From assembly GCA_020216985.1 (NCBI GenBank), contig JAIWOH010000089.1, positions 1-10,000 of the forward strand: 10,000 nucleotides of DNA, in the 5' to 3' direction. Below, piece after piece: positions 1 to 7,012 of this stretch (position 1 is its first letter; the number at the start of each line of letters is the position of its first letter). The notes under the pieces are model-generated. The model did not search any database. It was not told the DNA's origin and was given only the letters and a program-made list of their open reading frames with translations. The position numbers and the translations under genes are program-made. This DNA is from Nitrospira sp. GTDB lineage: Bacteria > Nitrospirota > Nitrospiria > Nitrospirales > Nitrospiraceae.

Positions 1-90
1 GTCATTCTGGCTCTGCGGGGATTTTCCTATGATGCGAGCCCATTCCTCGCGAGGGGCCTGAACGGTTTCGATGTCGAGTACGATCTTCAT
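1..90 (-). CDS. Partial PolB-like 3'-5' exonuclease (N-terminal 30 codons)
   Basis: Only the first 30 residues lie in the window; the gene runs off the left edge. They begin MKIVLDIETVQAP. The D-I-E triad (Asp6, Glu8) directly after a hydrophobic first strand is motif I (DxE) of DEDD-superfamily exonucleases, and this start resembles the predicted 3'-5' exonuclease family related to the DNA polymerase B proofreading domain. In that fold these acids bind the two catalytic metals. The ATG overlaps the mutT stop (ATGA), and a purine-rich stretch within the end of mutT serves as ribosome binding site, so translation is probably coupled to mutT. It is the third gene of a leftward mutY-mutT-exonuclease operon, which suggests a role in DNA-end processing. 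The motifs II and III needed to confirm the family are outside the window. Confidence 0.65.
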   Translation of the reverse strand, partial: MKIVLDIETVQAPREEWARIIGKSPQSQND

Positions 91-497
91 CTCCCCCCCC
101 TTCCTTCCTCGTCGTCACGCTGCAAGGCCTTGACGATCGGGCGGTCGGCCGGGGGGAACTCAAACGCGGTCAATTCGTCGGGTCGCACCCATCGAATCTC
201 TTCGCACTCTATGGCCGTCGGCTCTCCCTCTTCGATAGTGCAGCGGAAAAAATGCAGCTCCACGATTCTTTCAGGATAGTCGTGCCTGATGATCTGATAC
301 GGGATCGGCACGTCGACTCGGATCCCCAATTCTTCAAACAGTTCCCGTTGCAGACATTCCGTCAACGATTCGCCCGCCTCTCGCTTGCCGCCCGGAAATT
401 CCCAAAACCCGGCCAGATGGGTGCCGGACTTCCGCCGGGCAATCAAGTATCGCCCGTTTCGGCGGATGAGCCCGGCCGCCACCTCGATCATCTTCAT
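87..497 (-). CDS. mutT: MutT-type Nudix hydrolase (8-oxo-dGTP diphosphatase)
   Basis: A 136-residue single-domain Nudix protein, close to the 129-residue E. coli MutT. The Nudix box GX5EX7REUXEEXGU is complete at residues 37-59, with Gly37, Glu43, Arg51, Glu52, Glu55, Glu56 and Gly58 in place, so metal binding and catalysis should be intact. WEFPGG precedes the box, and FEFPPADRPIV near the C terminus matches the FPPA region seen in MutT. The expected reaction is hydrolysis of 8-oxo-dGTP to 8-oxo-dGMP plus pyrophosphate in the cytoplasm, which sanitises the nucleotide pool. It starts 9 bases after the mutY stop, so MutT and MutY, both members of the GO repair system, are co-transcribed. The Shine-Dalgarno is weak (GAGAA); a second ATG at codon 3 is possible. 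An 8-G run lies within its last codons. Other Nudix substrates cannot be excluded. Confidence 0.85.
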   Translation of the reverse strand: MKMIEVAAGLIRRNGRYLIARRKSGTHLAGFWEFPGGKREAGESLTECLQRELFEELGIRVDVPIPYQIIRHDYPERIVELHFFRCTIEEGEPTAIECEEIRWVRPDELTAFEFPPADRPIVKALQRDDEEGRGGR

Positions 498-506
498 GGT
501 CGGTTC

Positions 507-1235
507 TCAATCACCGGAGGCTTTGGAGCCGAACGGATACGTCTTACAGAACGACTTCATCGGGCAGAGCAGGCAATAGGGATCGCGGGCCGTACAGACC
601 ATCGCCCCGAAATCCATGATGGCCTGGTTGAAATCATAGCCCTTGCCCCGGGGAATCAGGGCTTCAGATAACTCCCACAATTTCGACTTCTGCGCCTTGG
701 GATCTCCCTCGGCCACAAACACCCGATGAAGCACCCGACTGACGTTTGTGTCCAGGATCGGCGCGTCCTCGTTGAACGCAAACGAGCGGATCGCGCCGGC
801 GGTATACCGCCCGATGCCCTTAAACGACAGCAGAGCCTCCGCGTCGGAAGGCAACTTTCCTCCATACTTTTCAACCGTTTCACACGCGATACTATGCAGC
901 CGCTCGGGCCTAACATTGTACCCCAGCGGATACCAGGTCTTTTTCACGTCTGACACCGGCGCTTCCGCCAGATCTTCCAAACTCGGATAACGCTCCAAAA
1001 ATTCATGATATTTGGGGATGACGCGATCCACCTGCGTTTGCTGCAACATCACTTCGGACACGAGGATGTGGTAGGGGTCCGACGTTTTTCGCCACGGCAG
1101 ATCGCGACCATGTTCCCGATACCATTTTAAGAGGCGATGCTGAAACCGGCGCTTGGTTGACGAGTCAAGAATCGCCCCATAGCCGCGATTTCCCTTCTTC
1201 GATCGATTTTTCGGAGTTCTCCGTCGAGTCCTCAC
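507..1235 (-). CDS. mutY: MutY-type adenine DNA glycosylase, short form without the C-terminal domain
   Basis: A 242-residue HhH-GPD glycosylase with an iron-sulfur cluster. Residues 60-68 (SEVMLQQTQ) contain the MutY catalytic glutamate (Glu61). The helix-hairpin-helix is around 137-148 (KGIGRYTAGAI), and the essential aspartate is Asp162 in LDTNVSRVL. The cluster cysteines are Cys214, Cys221, Cys224 and Cys230 in C-X6-C-X2-C-X5-C spacing. MutY removes adenine mispaired with 8-oxoguanine. The chain stops about 12 residues after the last cysteine. E. coli MutY has 350 residues, so the MutT-like C-terminal domain that reads 8-oxoguanine is absent. The start is GTG, chosen because a strong GGAGGAG lies 8-9 bases upstream; this leaves a basic N-terminal tail (MRTRRRTPKNRSKK) before the domain. 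First gene of the operon with mutT. A glycosylase with altered mismatch preference is the alternative. Confidence 0.85.
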   Translation of the reverse strand: MRTRRRTPKNRSKKGNRGYGAILDSSTKRRFQHRLLKWYREHGRDLPWRKTSDPYHILVSEVMLQQTQVDRVIPKYHEFLERYPSLEDLAEAPVSDVKKTWYPLGYNVRPERLHSIACETVEKYGGKLPSDAEALLSFKGIGRYTAGAIRSFAFNEDAPILDTNVSRVLHRVFVAEGDPKAQKSKLWELSEALIPRGKGYDFNQAIMDFGAMVCTARDPYCLLCPMKSFCKTYPFGSKASGD

Positions 1236-1261
1236 CTCTTCGCTCCTCCAGGCAAGGCGGC

Positions 1262-1290
1262 ATTGTAGGAGTCAGGGCCTTCAAAATCAA
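1262..1290 (-). promoter_or_regulatory. Predicted sigma70-like promoter of the mutY-mutT operon
   Basis: On the minus strand TTGATT (1285-1290) is followed after 17 bases by TACAAT (1262-1267), which matches the -35 consensus at 4 of 6 positions and the -10 at 5 of 6. Transcription would begin near 1255, giving a leader of about 20 bases that contains the GGAGGAG ribosome binding site of mutY. Position, spacing and the short leader agree with each other; there is no experimental support. Confidence 0.6.
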
Positions 1291-1325
1291 ACCGTCGACC
1301 TGTTCAACAGCTCTTCGTCATGGTA

Positions 1326-1334
1326 TGGTATTAC
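1326..1334 (+). promoter_or_regulatory. Possible extended -10 promoter of the secreted coiled-coil gene
   Basis: TGGTATTAC reads as TG-n-TATTAC, an extended -10 with 4 of 6 matches in the hexamer. No good -35 lies at the usual distance (TTCAAC at 1303-1308 is 20 bases away). A start near 1341 would place the gene start at 1370 on the transcript but exclude the upstream in-frame ATG at 1325. The divergent mutY promoter lies just to the left and does not overlap it. Confidence 0.3.
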
Positions 1335-1369
1335 ACGACATAAAAATTGAAGCTCGAGATTCTCACCTC

Positions 1370-1831
1370 ATGAGAAAGAATCCGCAGGCGGCACTCACAA
1401 TAGGCTGGCTGGCGATACTTTTGTTGATACCGGGCCGACCTTCTTCCGCTGAATCCCCCTCGGTGCCATGGGAGTGTTCCTCCTACACAGAGGAAGCTCA
1501 GACCAGATGCATCAAGACGTTGAGTGAGCTTCAGCGTGAAAAGATCGCGCAACTTGAAGATCAACTGCGCGCGCAGCAAACCACCGTAAACCGGCTCAAA
1601 GCACAAATAGACCTACAAGAGGCTAAGACGGAAGCCTTGCAACGACAAGTTGCCGGTCGTCCCGCCGTCCAATTTGCTCCCATTCTCTATCCGCCACTTC
1701 CGGTTGTGACCTTCCAGCCCCATGCGGGATTCCGGCTTTCCCTCGGCCATTCATGGGCCTTTGGTCCGCCTTATTCCTACAGGCCCTGGTGGGGCCCTCG
1801 ATACTATCGTTCGTGGTACTGGCTCCGCTGA
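1370..1831 (+). CDS. Secreted coiled-coil protein of unknown function
   Basis: I do not recognise this family. From the ATG at 1370 the product has 153 residues. Residues 1-27 form a signal peptide: basic MRKN, a hydrophobic core at about 8-21 (LTIGWLAILLLI), then PSSA with likely signal peptidase I cleavage after Ala27. Two cysteines follow (Cys36, Cys47) that could pair once exported. Residues about 50-95 are a charged, Leu/Gln-rich heptad-like helix, probably a coiled coil. The tail (about 104-153) is rich in Pro, Tyr and Trp and ends YYRSWYWLR. The frame is open further upstream, but only this start places a signal peptide at the N terminus and lies downstream of the possible promoter; the Shine-Dalgarno is poor. 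The likely location is the periplasm or envelope. No neighbour indicates a function. Confidence 0.6.
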   Translation: MRKNPQAALTIGWLAILLLIPGRPSSAESPSVPWECSSYTEEAQTRCIKTLSELQREKIAQLEDQLRAQQTTVNRLKAQIDLQEAKTEALQRQVAGRPAVQFAPILYPPLPVVTFQPHAGFRLSLGHSWAFGPPYSYRPWWGPRYYRSWYWLR

Positions 1832-2022
1832 ACATAACCGGCCCATCCCTTCCTTGAATGCATCGTCCACTCGATTTTCTCCTCCTCACGGCGGCGGCTG
1901 AGATCTCCGTTTTGATTGACAAGATCGTGAAGGACCCATAGCCTGCCTCAAGAAAGTCTGCACCGGCGGCAACATGACTCTTCCACGCCGCCTGAACAAG
2001 AGCGTCGAGCACGCTATGCGTT

Positions 2023-2364
2023 ATGATGGTTCGTAGGCATCAACGGTTTCCCGTCGCGATTCCCGTCATTCTCGTGCATACCCAGAGGGAGAGGCTCCGC
2101 TACACCGGAACGGTCAAAGATCTGTCTCAGCAGGGATGTCGGATCGAGAGCGTCATCCGTCCATTTACCGGCATGCAGGTGGAACTGCACCTTCAGCCTC
2201 CCGGCGAATCTGCGCCGATCATGATCGGGAACGCAGCGGTTCGATGGACGGGAAGTTGCGGGATCGGCTTGGAATTTCTCGCCGTAGCGCCGTCCCAGCA
2301 AGAACGACTGAATCGCCTTCTTGAAGGATTCTCAAGCCCCCGGAAAGATCCTCCGCTCGGTTGA
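2023..2364 (+). CDS. Single-domain PilZ protein (probable c-di-GMP receptor)
   Basis: A 113-residue protein that is essentially one PilZ domain. The two c-di-GMP binding signatures are present: RxxxR as Arg4-Arg5-His-Gln-Arg8 just before the first strand (FPVAIPVILV), and DxSxxG as Asp33-Leu-Ser35-Gln-Gln-Gly38. Later strands follow the PilZ pattern, with AAVRWTGSCGIGLEF as the usual RW...GIxF element. By family knowledge such proteins bind cyclic di-GMP and pass the signal to a partner by contact; the partner is not visible here. The protein is cytoplasmic, with no membrane segment. Start choice is uncertain: ATG codons at 2023 and 2026 are adjacent and neither has a good Shine-Dalgarno. It converges with the Nudix gene across 14 bases with no obvious terminator between them. 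Confidence 0.8.
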   Translation: MMVRRHQRFPVAIPVILVHTQRERLRYTGTVKDLSQQGCRIESVIRPFTGMQVELHLQPPGESAPIMIGNAAVRWTGSCGIGLEFLAVAPSQQERLNRLLEGFSSPRKDPPLG

Positions 2365-2378
2365 CGCCGTTCGTGTTC

Positions 2379-2921
2379 CTACTGGGGAAGGCGGTCTTGA
2401 AGGCTGGCAAGATGTAATTGGAATCGTCCGCTCGCCGCATCCTCGACGTAGCGCCGAAGGGTTTCGCGCACCACCGGGAAGGCGATCTGCTCCCATGGAA
2501 TCTCGGCCAAGGAGAAAAGCCGCACGTCCAAACTCTCCGCCCCCGGCTCGCAAGAAGGGCTCAACATGCGCCCGCGAAAGACCAGATAGACCTGCCCGAT
2601 GTGGGGAAGGCTGAGTACCGCGTACAGTCCCGTGATCTTGACGTCGGCCTGTGCTTCTTCCTTGGTCTCTCGAACCGCGGCCTCCTCGGTGCTTTCCCCC
2701 AACTCCATGAAGCCGGCCGGAAACGTCCACAATCCCAGCCGAGGCTCGATGGCGCGGCGGCACAAAAGAATGCGATCTTCCCACTCGGGAATGCACCCGG
2801 CCACGATTTTAGGGTTGTGGTAATGAATCTGCTCGCACCGATTGCACACATGCCGGGGTAGGTTGTCTCCCGGAGGAATCTTTTGAACAACCGGAGCCCC
2901 GCAGTGACTACAATAATTCAT
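2379..2921 (-). CDS. Zinc-ribbon Nudix hydrolase, NUDT23-like (ADP-ribose/FAD pyrophosphatase type)
   Basis: A 180-residue protein with an N-terminal zinc ribbon (Cys4-x2-Cys7 and Cys26-x2-Cys29) and a Nudix domain. The Nudix box at residues 70-92 keeps Gly70, Glu76, Arg84, Glu85, Glu88 and Glu89, but the usual glycine near its end is Gln91 (REUXEEXGU reads RETKEEAQA). The ribbon followed by NPKIVAGCIPEWE, ILLCRRAIEP and LWTFPAGFMELGES is very like plant chloroplast NUDT23, which hydrolyses FAD and ADP-ribose, so pyrophosphatase activity on such substrates is the best guess. NudC's SQPWPFP signature is absent, so this is not NADH pyrophosphatase. I start at MNYCSHCG because the family begins there; an ATG 33 bases upstream (2952-2954) is possible, and neither has a clear Shine-Dalgarno. 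It stands alone on its strand. Confidence 0.8.
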   Translation of the reverse strand: MNYCSHCGAPVVQKIPPGDNLPRHVCNRCEQIHYHNPKIVAGCIPEWEDRILLCRRAIEPRLGLWTFPAGFMELGESTEEAAVRETKEEAQADVKITGLYAVLSLPHIGQVYLVFRGRMLSPSCEPGAESLDVRLFSLAEIPWEQIAFPVVRETLRRYVEDAASGRFQLHLASLQDRLPQ

Positions 2922-3169
2922 AAGTTTGTAGACAGAAATGAACCTGCGTCCCATGAGAGCGACCGGCCGTGGGTGAGGCGAACCGATCAGCCCAACAGAC
3001 CGACCTGACTAACGAACGCTCCCTCCGCAAACAGACAGTCTCCAACCGCCCCCCCGGACGATGGATAGCATAAACCTCGCCCGCTTTGCACTAACGCGGC
3101 GTGCGGCTCACTCCTTTTCCTCTCTCCCTTCCCGACTCATTGCCGGTTGCCTCTCAGACGCTCCGTCTC
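2922..3169. other. Left part of the divergent spacer between the Nudix gene and lon
   Basis: About 250 bases with no credible gene on either strand. It contains a C7 run near 3050 and a pyrimidine-rich stretch around 3110-3130. A leftward promoter for the Nudix gene must lie here, but I find only a weak TATGCT (3067-3072, minus strand) without a convincing -35. No tRNA, riboswitch or repeat array is recognisable. Confidence 0.5.
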
Positions 3170-3197
3170 TTGACTTCCCACCTAATGAACCTATTAC
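3170..3197 (+). promoter_or_regulatory. Predicted promoter of lon
   Basis: TTGACT (3170-3175) matches the -35 consensus at 5 of 6 positions and is followed after 16 bases by TATTAC (3192-3197), a 4 of 6 match to the -10. Transcription would start near 3204 and give a leader of roughly 40-50 bases. I see no CIRCE element and no clear sigma32-type promoter, so heat-shock control is not evident from sequence. Confidence 0.45.
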
Positions 3198-3219
3198 TGT
3201 CAATAAAATAACCATATAA

Positions 3220-3237
3220 AGAGGCCAGCCGGCCTCT
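3220..3237 (+). repeat. Perfect inverted repeat in the lon leader
   Basis: AGAGGCC, the four bases AGCC, then GGCCTCT: a perfect 7-bp stem with a 4-base loop, ending 6 bases before the GTG start of lon. It could be a leader hairpin or an operator. No T-tract follows, so it is not an intrinsic terminator. The GAGG in its left arm is too far from either start codon to act as a normal ribosome binding site. Confidence 0.6.
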
Positions 3238-3243
3238 CGATGC

Positions 3244-5664
3244 GTGATAACAAGGATGAATCCCGTGGAAAATAACGTCTTCACGAGACTGCCTGTACTC
3301 CCGATCAAACGGACGGTCCTCTTTCCCGGCGTCATGATGCCGCTGACCGTCGGACGCGAACGCTCGGTCACGGCGGTTCACGCGGCGATGAAGACCGAGG
3401 ATAAAACGATCTTGGTCGTTGCCCAGCGCCACCCTCAGACTGAAGAGCCCGGCTTGGCCGATCTCTATACCATCGGCACCAAAGCGGTCATCAAACAAAT
3501 CGGTCAGTCCTCCGAGGGCGGCCTTCACGTCCTGGTGCAAGGATTGGATCGGGTCGTCCTGATCAAAGAAGAACAGAAGACCCCGTACCTCAAGGTGCGG
3601 GCGCGGTTGCTCGATCCTCCGTCCGACGCGACAGCAACCGAAGCGCAGGCCCTTCATCGCGCGATCAAGGAGCTGCTGTCCGAACTGTCGCGATCGATTC
3701 AATCTCCGGGCATCCAAGAGATCAGCGCCGTCTTGGTCGACGAATCCGATCCGGTCGCCTTGGCCTATCGCATCACCTCGCTGGTCAATTTGACGGTAGC
3801 GGAAGAGCAAACGCTGCTGGAGTGTTCTTCCGCCGTCGACTTACTCCGCGGTCTTTACGCCGCGCTCTCGAAGGAAATCCAAATTCTCCAGCTTCGCGAC
3901 AAAATCGCCAACGACGCCCAGAAGAAAATATCCAAGAGCCAGCGGGAATATATCCTGCGCGAACAGCTCAAGGCGATCCAGCAGGAACTCGGCGAAAGCG
4001 AGGGCGAGGACGGCGAGATCTCAGCCCTCAAAAAACAGGTGTCGGAAGCCGATCTCCCCGATCACGTGCGTAAGGAAGTCGAACGCGAGTTGAACCGCTT
4101 GGCCAAGGTCCCACCCCCCTCGCCGGACCATCAAGTCCTGCGGGCCTATTTGGAGCTCGTGCTCGAACTGCCCTGGACGAAGGCGTCCGATGAACGTTTC
4201 GACCTCTCACGGGTCAGAGCGGTCTTGGAAGAAGACCATTACGGCATCAAGGAAGTCAAAGACCGTATCATCGAACATTTGGCCGTCCTTAAGCTGAACC
4301 CCTCGGCGAAGGCCCCCATCCTCTGTTTGGTCGGCCCTCCCGGCGTCGGAAAGACCAGTCTGGGCCAATCGATCGCGCGGGCCATGGGACGGGCCTTCGA
4401 GCGATTCAGCTTGGGCGGCGTCCACGACGAAGCGGAGCTGCGGGGCCATCGCCGCACCTACGTCGGAGCCCTGCCTGGCCGCATCATCCAAGCCGTCCGT
4501 CGAGCCGGTGTCAACAACCCCGTGTTGATGCTCGACGAGGTGGATAAACTCGGGCGTGATTTCCGCGGCGATCCCGCGTCCGCCCTGCTGGAAATTCTGG
4601 ACCCGGCGCAGAACCACACGTTCCGCGACCACTATCTGGATCTCCCCTTCGATTTATCGAAGATCTTTTTCATTACGACGGCCAATACGCTTGACACGAT
4701 CAGTCAGCCGTTGTTGGACCGCATGGAAGTCATCCGCCTGCAGGGCTACAGCGAGCGTGAAAAGGCGGAAATCGCCCGGCGGTATCTGTGGCCTCGCCGG
4801 CTGAAGGAAGCCGGTATCGAGCCGCACCAGGCCGTCCTGTCGGACGAAGTACTCAATCTGATCATCGCCCGGTACACGAGAGAAGCGGGCGTGCGTCAGC
4901 TTGAACAGATGTTGGGCCGGCTGACGAGAAAAATCGCGTTGGCATTCGCCGAACTGCCGGAAGGTCGGGAGCGAACGCCCGTCGTCATTCAAGCCGCCGC
5001 GCTGGGGGATTGGCTCGGCGCCGAACGGTTCATCCCCGAAGAAGCGCGAAAAAATTTGCCGCCCGGCGTGGCGACGGGGTTGGCCTGGACTCCCACGGGC
5101 GGCGACGTCCTCTACGTCGAATCAACGCTCTTGCCGGGCAATCATGATCTGACGCTGACCGGCCAACTGGGCGATGTCATGCAGGAGTCGGCTCGAGCGG
5201 CACGGAGCTACCTCTGGTCGCACGCCGAAAGCATGGGACTCGACATCTCCCGCTTCAAGCGCAACGGCATCCATATCCATGTGCCGTCCGGGTCCATTCC
5301 CAAAGATGGACCGTCGGCCGGTGTGACGATGGTCACGGCGCTGGCCTCGGCCTACGTCGGGAAACCCGTCCGGAGCGACACGGCCATGACAGGCGAAATC
5401 AGCCTGAGCGGTTTGGTCCTGCCGGTCGGCGGCATCAAAGAAAAGGTGTTGGCGGCCCATCGCGCCGGCATCACGCGCGTCATTCTGCCGAAGGCGAACG
5501 AGAAGGATTTGAAGGAAGTCCCGGCTGAGGTCCGTGATGAGATGACCTTCATCCTGGTCGAACGGATCGAAGAGGTTCTTCGCGCGGCGTTCGATCAAGA
5601 ATCGCCCGCGCCCGCGCACGAAGACACCGAAGAGCCGGCCGCCTCGGCGATCGCCGCACGGTAA
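3244..5664 (+). CDS. lon: ATP-dependent protease LonA
   Basis: An 806-residue LonA, against 784 in E. coli. The N-terminal substrate-recognition domain spans about residues 14-205 (LPVLPIKRTVLFPGVMMPL), followed by a coiled-coil helical region with QREYILREQLKAIQQELGE. The AAA+ module has Walker A GPPGVGKT (364-371) and Walker B LMLDEVDK with Asp431 and Glu432. The protease domain carries the Ser-Lys dyad: Ser691 in DGPSAG and Lys734 in GGIKEK, 43 apart as in E. coli (679 and 722). Lon degrades misfolded and selected regulatory proteins in the cytoplasm using ATP. The tail (about 785-806) is acidic and Ala/Pro-rich. Start uncertain: GTG at 3244 gives MITRMNP, ATG at 3256 gives MNPVENN; neither has a well-spaced Shine-Dalgarno (an AAGG abuts the ATG). 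It appears monocistronic. Confidence 0.97.
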   Translation: MITRMNPVENNVFTRLPVLPIKRTVLFPGVMMPLTVGRERSVTAVHAAMKTEDKTILVVAQRHPQTEEPGLADLYTIGTKAVIKQIGQSSEGGLHVLVQGLDRVVLIKEEQKTPYLKVRARLLDPPSDATATEAQALHRAIKELLSELSRSIQSPGIQEISAVLVDESDPVALAYRITSLVNLTVAEEQTLLECSSAVDLLRGLYAALSKEIQILQLRDKIANDAQKKISKSQREYILREQLKAIQQELGESEGEDGEISALKKQVSEADLPDHVRKEVERELNRLAKVPPPSPDHQVLRAYLELVLELPWTKASDERFDLSRVRAVLEEDHYGIKEVKDRIIEHLAVLKLNPSAKAPILCLVGPPGVGKTSLGQSIARAMGRAFERFSLGGVHDEAELRGHRRTYVGALPGRIIQAVRRAGVNNPVLMLDEVDKLGRDFRGDPASALLEILDPAQNHTFRDHYLDLPFDLSKIFFITTANTLDTISQPLLDRMEVIRLQGYSEREKAEIARRYLWPRRLKEAGIEPHQAVLSDEVLNLIIARYTREAGVRQLEQMLGRLTRKIALAFAELPEGRERTPVVIQAAALGDWLGAERFIPEEARKNLPPGVATGLAWTPTGGDVLYVESTLLPGNHDLTLTGQLGDVMQESARAARSYLWSHAESMGLDISRFKRNGIHIHVPSGSIPKDGPSAGVTMVTALASAYVGKPVRSDTAMTGEISLSGLVLPVGGIKEKVLAAHRAGITRVILPKANEKDLKEVPAEVRDEMTFILVERIEEVLRAAFDQESPAPAHEDTEEPAASAIAAR

Positions 5665-5708
5665 GCTCGGAAAGAACGGCAGGCCAAGCATGTTCCCAAC
5701 GGCTCGCC

Positions 5709-5732
5709 GGGGGTGCTCTCACCCCTATTTTT
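5709..5732 (+). terminator. Rho-independent terminator of lon
   Basis: GGGGTG (5710-5715), loop CTCT, then CACCCC (5720-5725) forms a perfect 6-bp GC-rich stem, extended by a G-U pair, followed by TATTTTT. It lies about 45 bases after the lon stop and directly abuts the stop of the convergent methyltransferase gene. On the minus strand no T-run follows the hairpin, so it should work only for lon. Confidence 0.85.
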
Positions 5733-6967
5733 CAGGACCGGCGCGGTAAATTCTCCGACGGCGCCGGTGACGGCATGCCTTCTACAATCTCCCGATAATA
5801 CGATTCGAGCGCGTGTGCATGAGCCGACTCGAATACGACCAATTGTCGCTGATCAAAGGTGTTGGCGCAGTAAAGATAGGCAAGCCCGTTCGCGATCCCC
5901 AGCTCCACGTGCAGTTCCTGGCCATCCGACTCCCGGCAGGTCGTCTCTTTCGTGACAAGGCGGTCGATCAGCCGTTCCCACGCCGCTTGCGCCGACGGCC
6001 GGTGGTTTTCGTACAGAGGGACCTCGATGTTGCGCGACGACTCGGTGACGCAGACGGGATCAAACGGCAGACCGTCATCGGGCTCCGGCGACTCGTCCCA
6101 TTCCAGCGAAGGCTCGATTCCTTTCCTCACGTGATAGAGGGGACCGTCATCTATCGCGTCTTCAAAAATCCGGTATCTGATCGGTTCCGGCTTCTCGATC
6201 AAACACAATCCCCTGGCCGCCATGGCCCGTTGAAACGGCACCCGCCTGGCGAGCTGTCTGGTCTTTTCGAGCGCGATCATCCGCCCTTGTCGAGTCAGGA
6301 CTGAAGCGAGCCGGTCAAGCCTGGCTCCCATGCCGGTGCGATGTTCGAACGCCGCCTGTTGACCGGCGTCCCGCGCCCTTTCAAAAGTCCGCCAGCTCGC
6401 GCTCGGAAGACCGGGATCTCGCTCGTGTTGAACCAACGCGTGGGTGGACAGGATCAGATCATAGGCTTCTGACGGTCCACTGCGATCGGCGCCGACGTCC
6501 AGACACTCAAACCGGACGTTGCTCAAACCCAGCTCGTCGGCCTTCCGTCGCGCGGCCATGATCGAAGCGCGCGACCGATCGATTCCGACGAAATGACGAT
6601 CGGAAAAGAGACGGGCGTAGAACGTCGTGAGAATCCCCACTCCGCAACCGAAATCGAGGATGCGGGCGGCGTCTCCAATGCGGGACGCCACGGACAACCC
6701 AGCGGATTCATAATAGTCGTACCGTTGGCTGTGAAGGACGGGAAGGAGGTCCGGCTGAGCCGAGAGATCGTAAAAGGCGACGTCGGCGCACGACTCGCCG
6801 CCTCGTCTTCGCTCGGCTTGTTCGGCGAATCGTTCAAGAGTTTCGGAAGCTACCAGTCGTTGCTGCCAGGCAAGGTACTCGCGGACCGTCGCCCATCGCT
6901 TGAGCCCCCACTGCGCAAGATGGTCGCGAAGCGCCTTCCGTATCTCGTCGTTTTTCTCATCCGTCAC
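5732..6967 (-). CDS. SAM-dependent methyltransferase with an uncharacterised C-terminal region
   Basis: A 411-residue protein. Residues about 1-75 form a charged helical N-terminal segment. Residues about 80-240 hold a class I methyltransferase fold: motif I is ILDFGCGVGI (103-112), the ribose-binding acid is Asp130 in FVGIDRS, ECLDV is near 154-158, and DLILSTHAL (170-178) is the motif IV strand. The remaining 170 residues, which include ESSRNIEVPLYENHRP and YLYCANTFDQRQL, match no domain I recognise and may bind the substrate or a partner. The substrate is unknown. GTG start, selected because GAGG sits 7 bases upstream. It begins 45 bases after the ProA-like gene on the same strand with no promoter or terminator seen between, so the two are probably co-transcribed. 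The DFGCG motif and its spacing make the methyltransferase call firm; any more specific function would be a guess. Confidence 0.75.
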   Translation of the reverse strand: MTDEKNDEIRKALRDHLAQWGLKRWATVREYLAWQQRLVASETLERFAEQAERRRGGESCADVAFYDLSAQPDLLPVLHSQRYDYYESAGLSVASRIGDAARILDFGCGVGILTTFYARLFSDRHFVGIDRSRASIMAARRKADELGLSNVRFECLDVGADRSGPSEAYDLILSTHALVQHERDPGLPSASWRTFERARDAGQQAAFEHRTGMGARLDRLASVLTRQGRMIALEKTRQLARRVPFQRAMAARGLCLIEKPEPIRYRIFEDAIDDGPLYHVRKGIEPSLEWDESPEPDDGLPFDPVCVTESSRNIEVPLYENHRPSAQAAWERLIDRLVTKETTCRESDGQELHVELGIANGLAYLYCANTFDQRQLVVFESAHAHALESYYREIVEGMPSPAPSENLPRRS

Positions 6968-7012
6968 GAATTTGCCTCGACGGACGGCGATGCGATGGAC
7001 GCCCGACGGACG

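Noticed and set aside
1157..1369. N-terminal extension of the secreted coiled-coil protein to the first in-frame ATG
   Set aside because: It would overlap the start of mutY on the other strand, has no ribosome binding site and buries the signal peptide 71 residues into the chain.
1916..1944. A perfect TTGACA upstream of the first PilZ gene as a promoter
   Set aside because: No acceptable -10 lies at normal spacing; the best is CATAGC, 15 bases away with 3 of 6 matches.
1965..1992. Inverted repeat GGCGGC...GCCGCC upstream of the first PilZ gene
   Set aside because: Only 6-bp arms of simple GC composition around a 16-base loop; likely by chance in GC-rich DNA, and no T-run follows.
3240..3275. 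An 11-codon open frame (ATG 3240 to TAA) overlapping the lon start
   Set aside because: No ribosome binding site, and ATG-to-stop runs of this length are common by chance. It is worth recalling only if lon proves to be translationally controlled.
3154..3810. A 218-codon minus-strand frame opposite the start of lon
   Set aside because: An antisense shadow of the conserved Lon N-terminal domain with no motif of its own.
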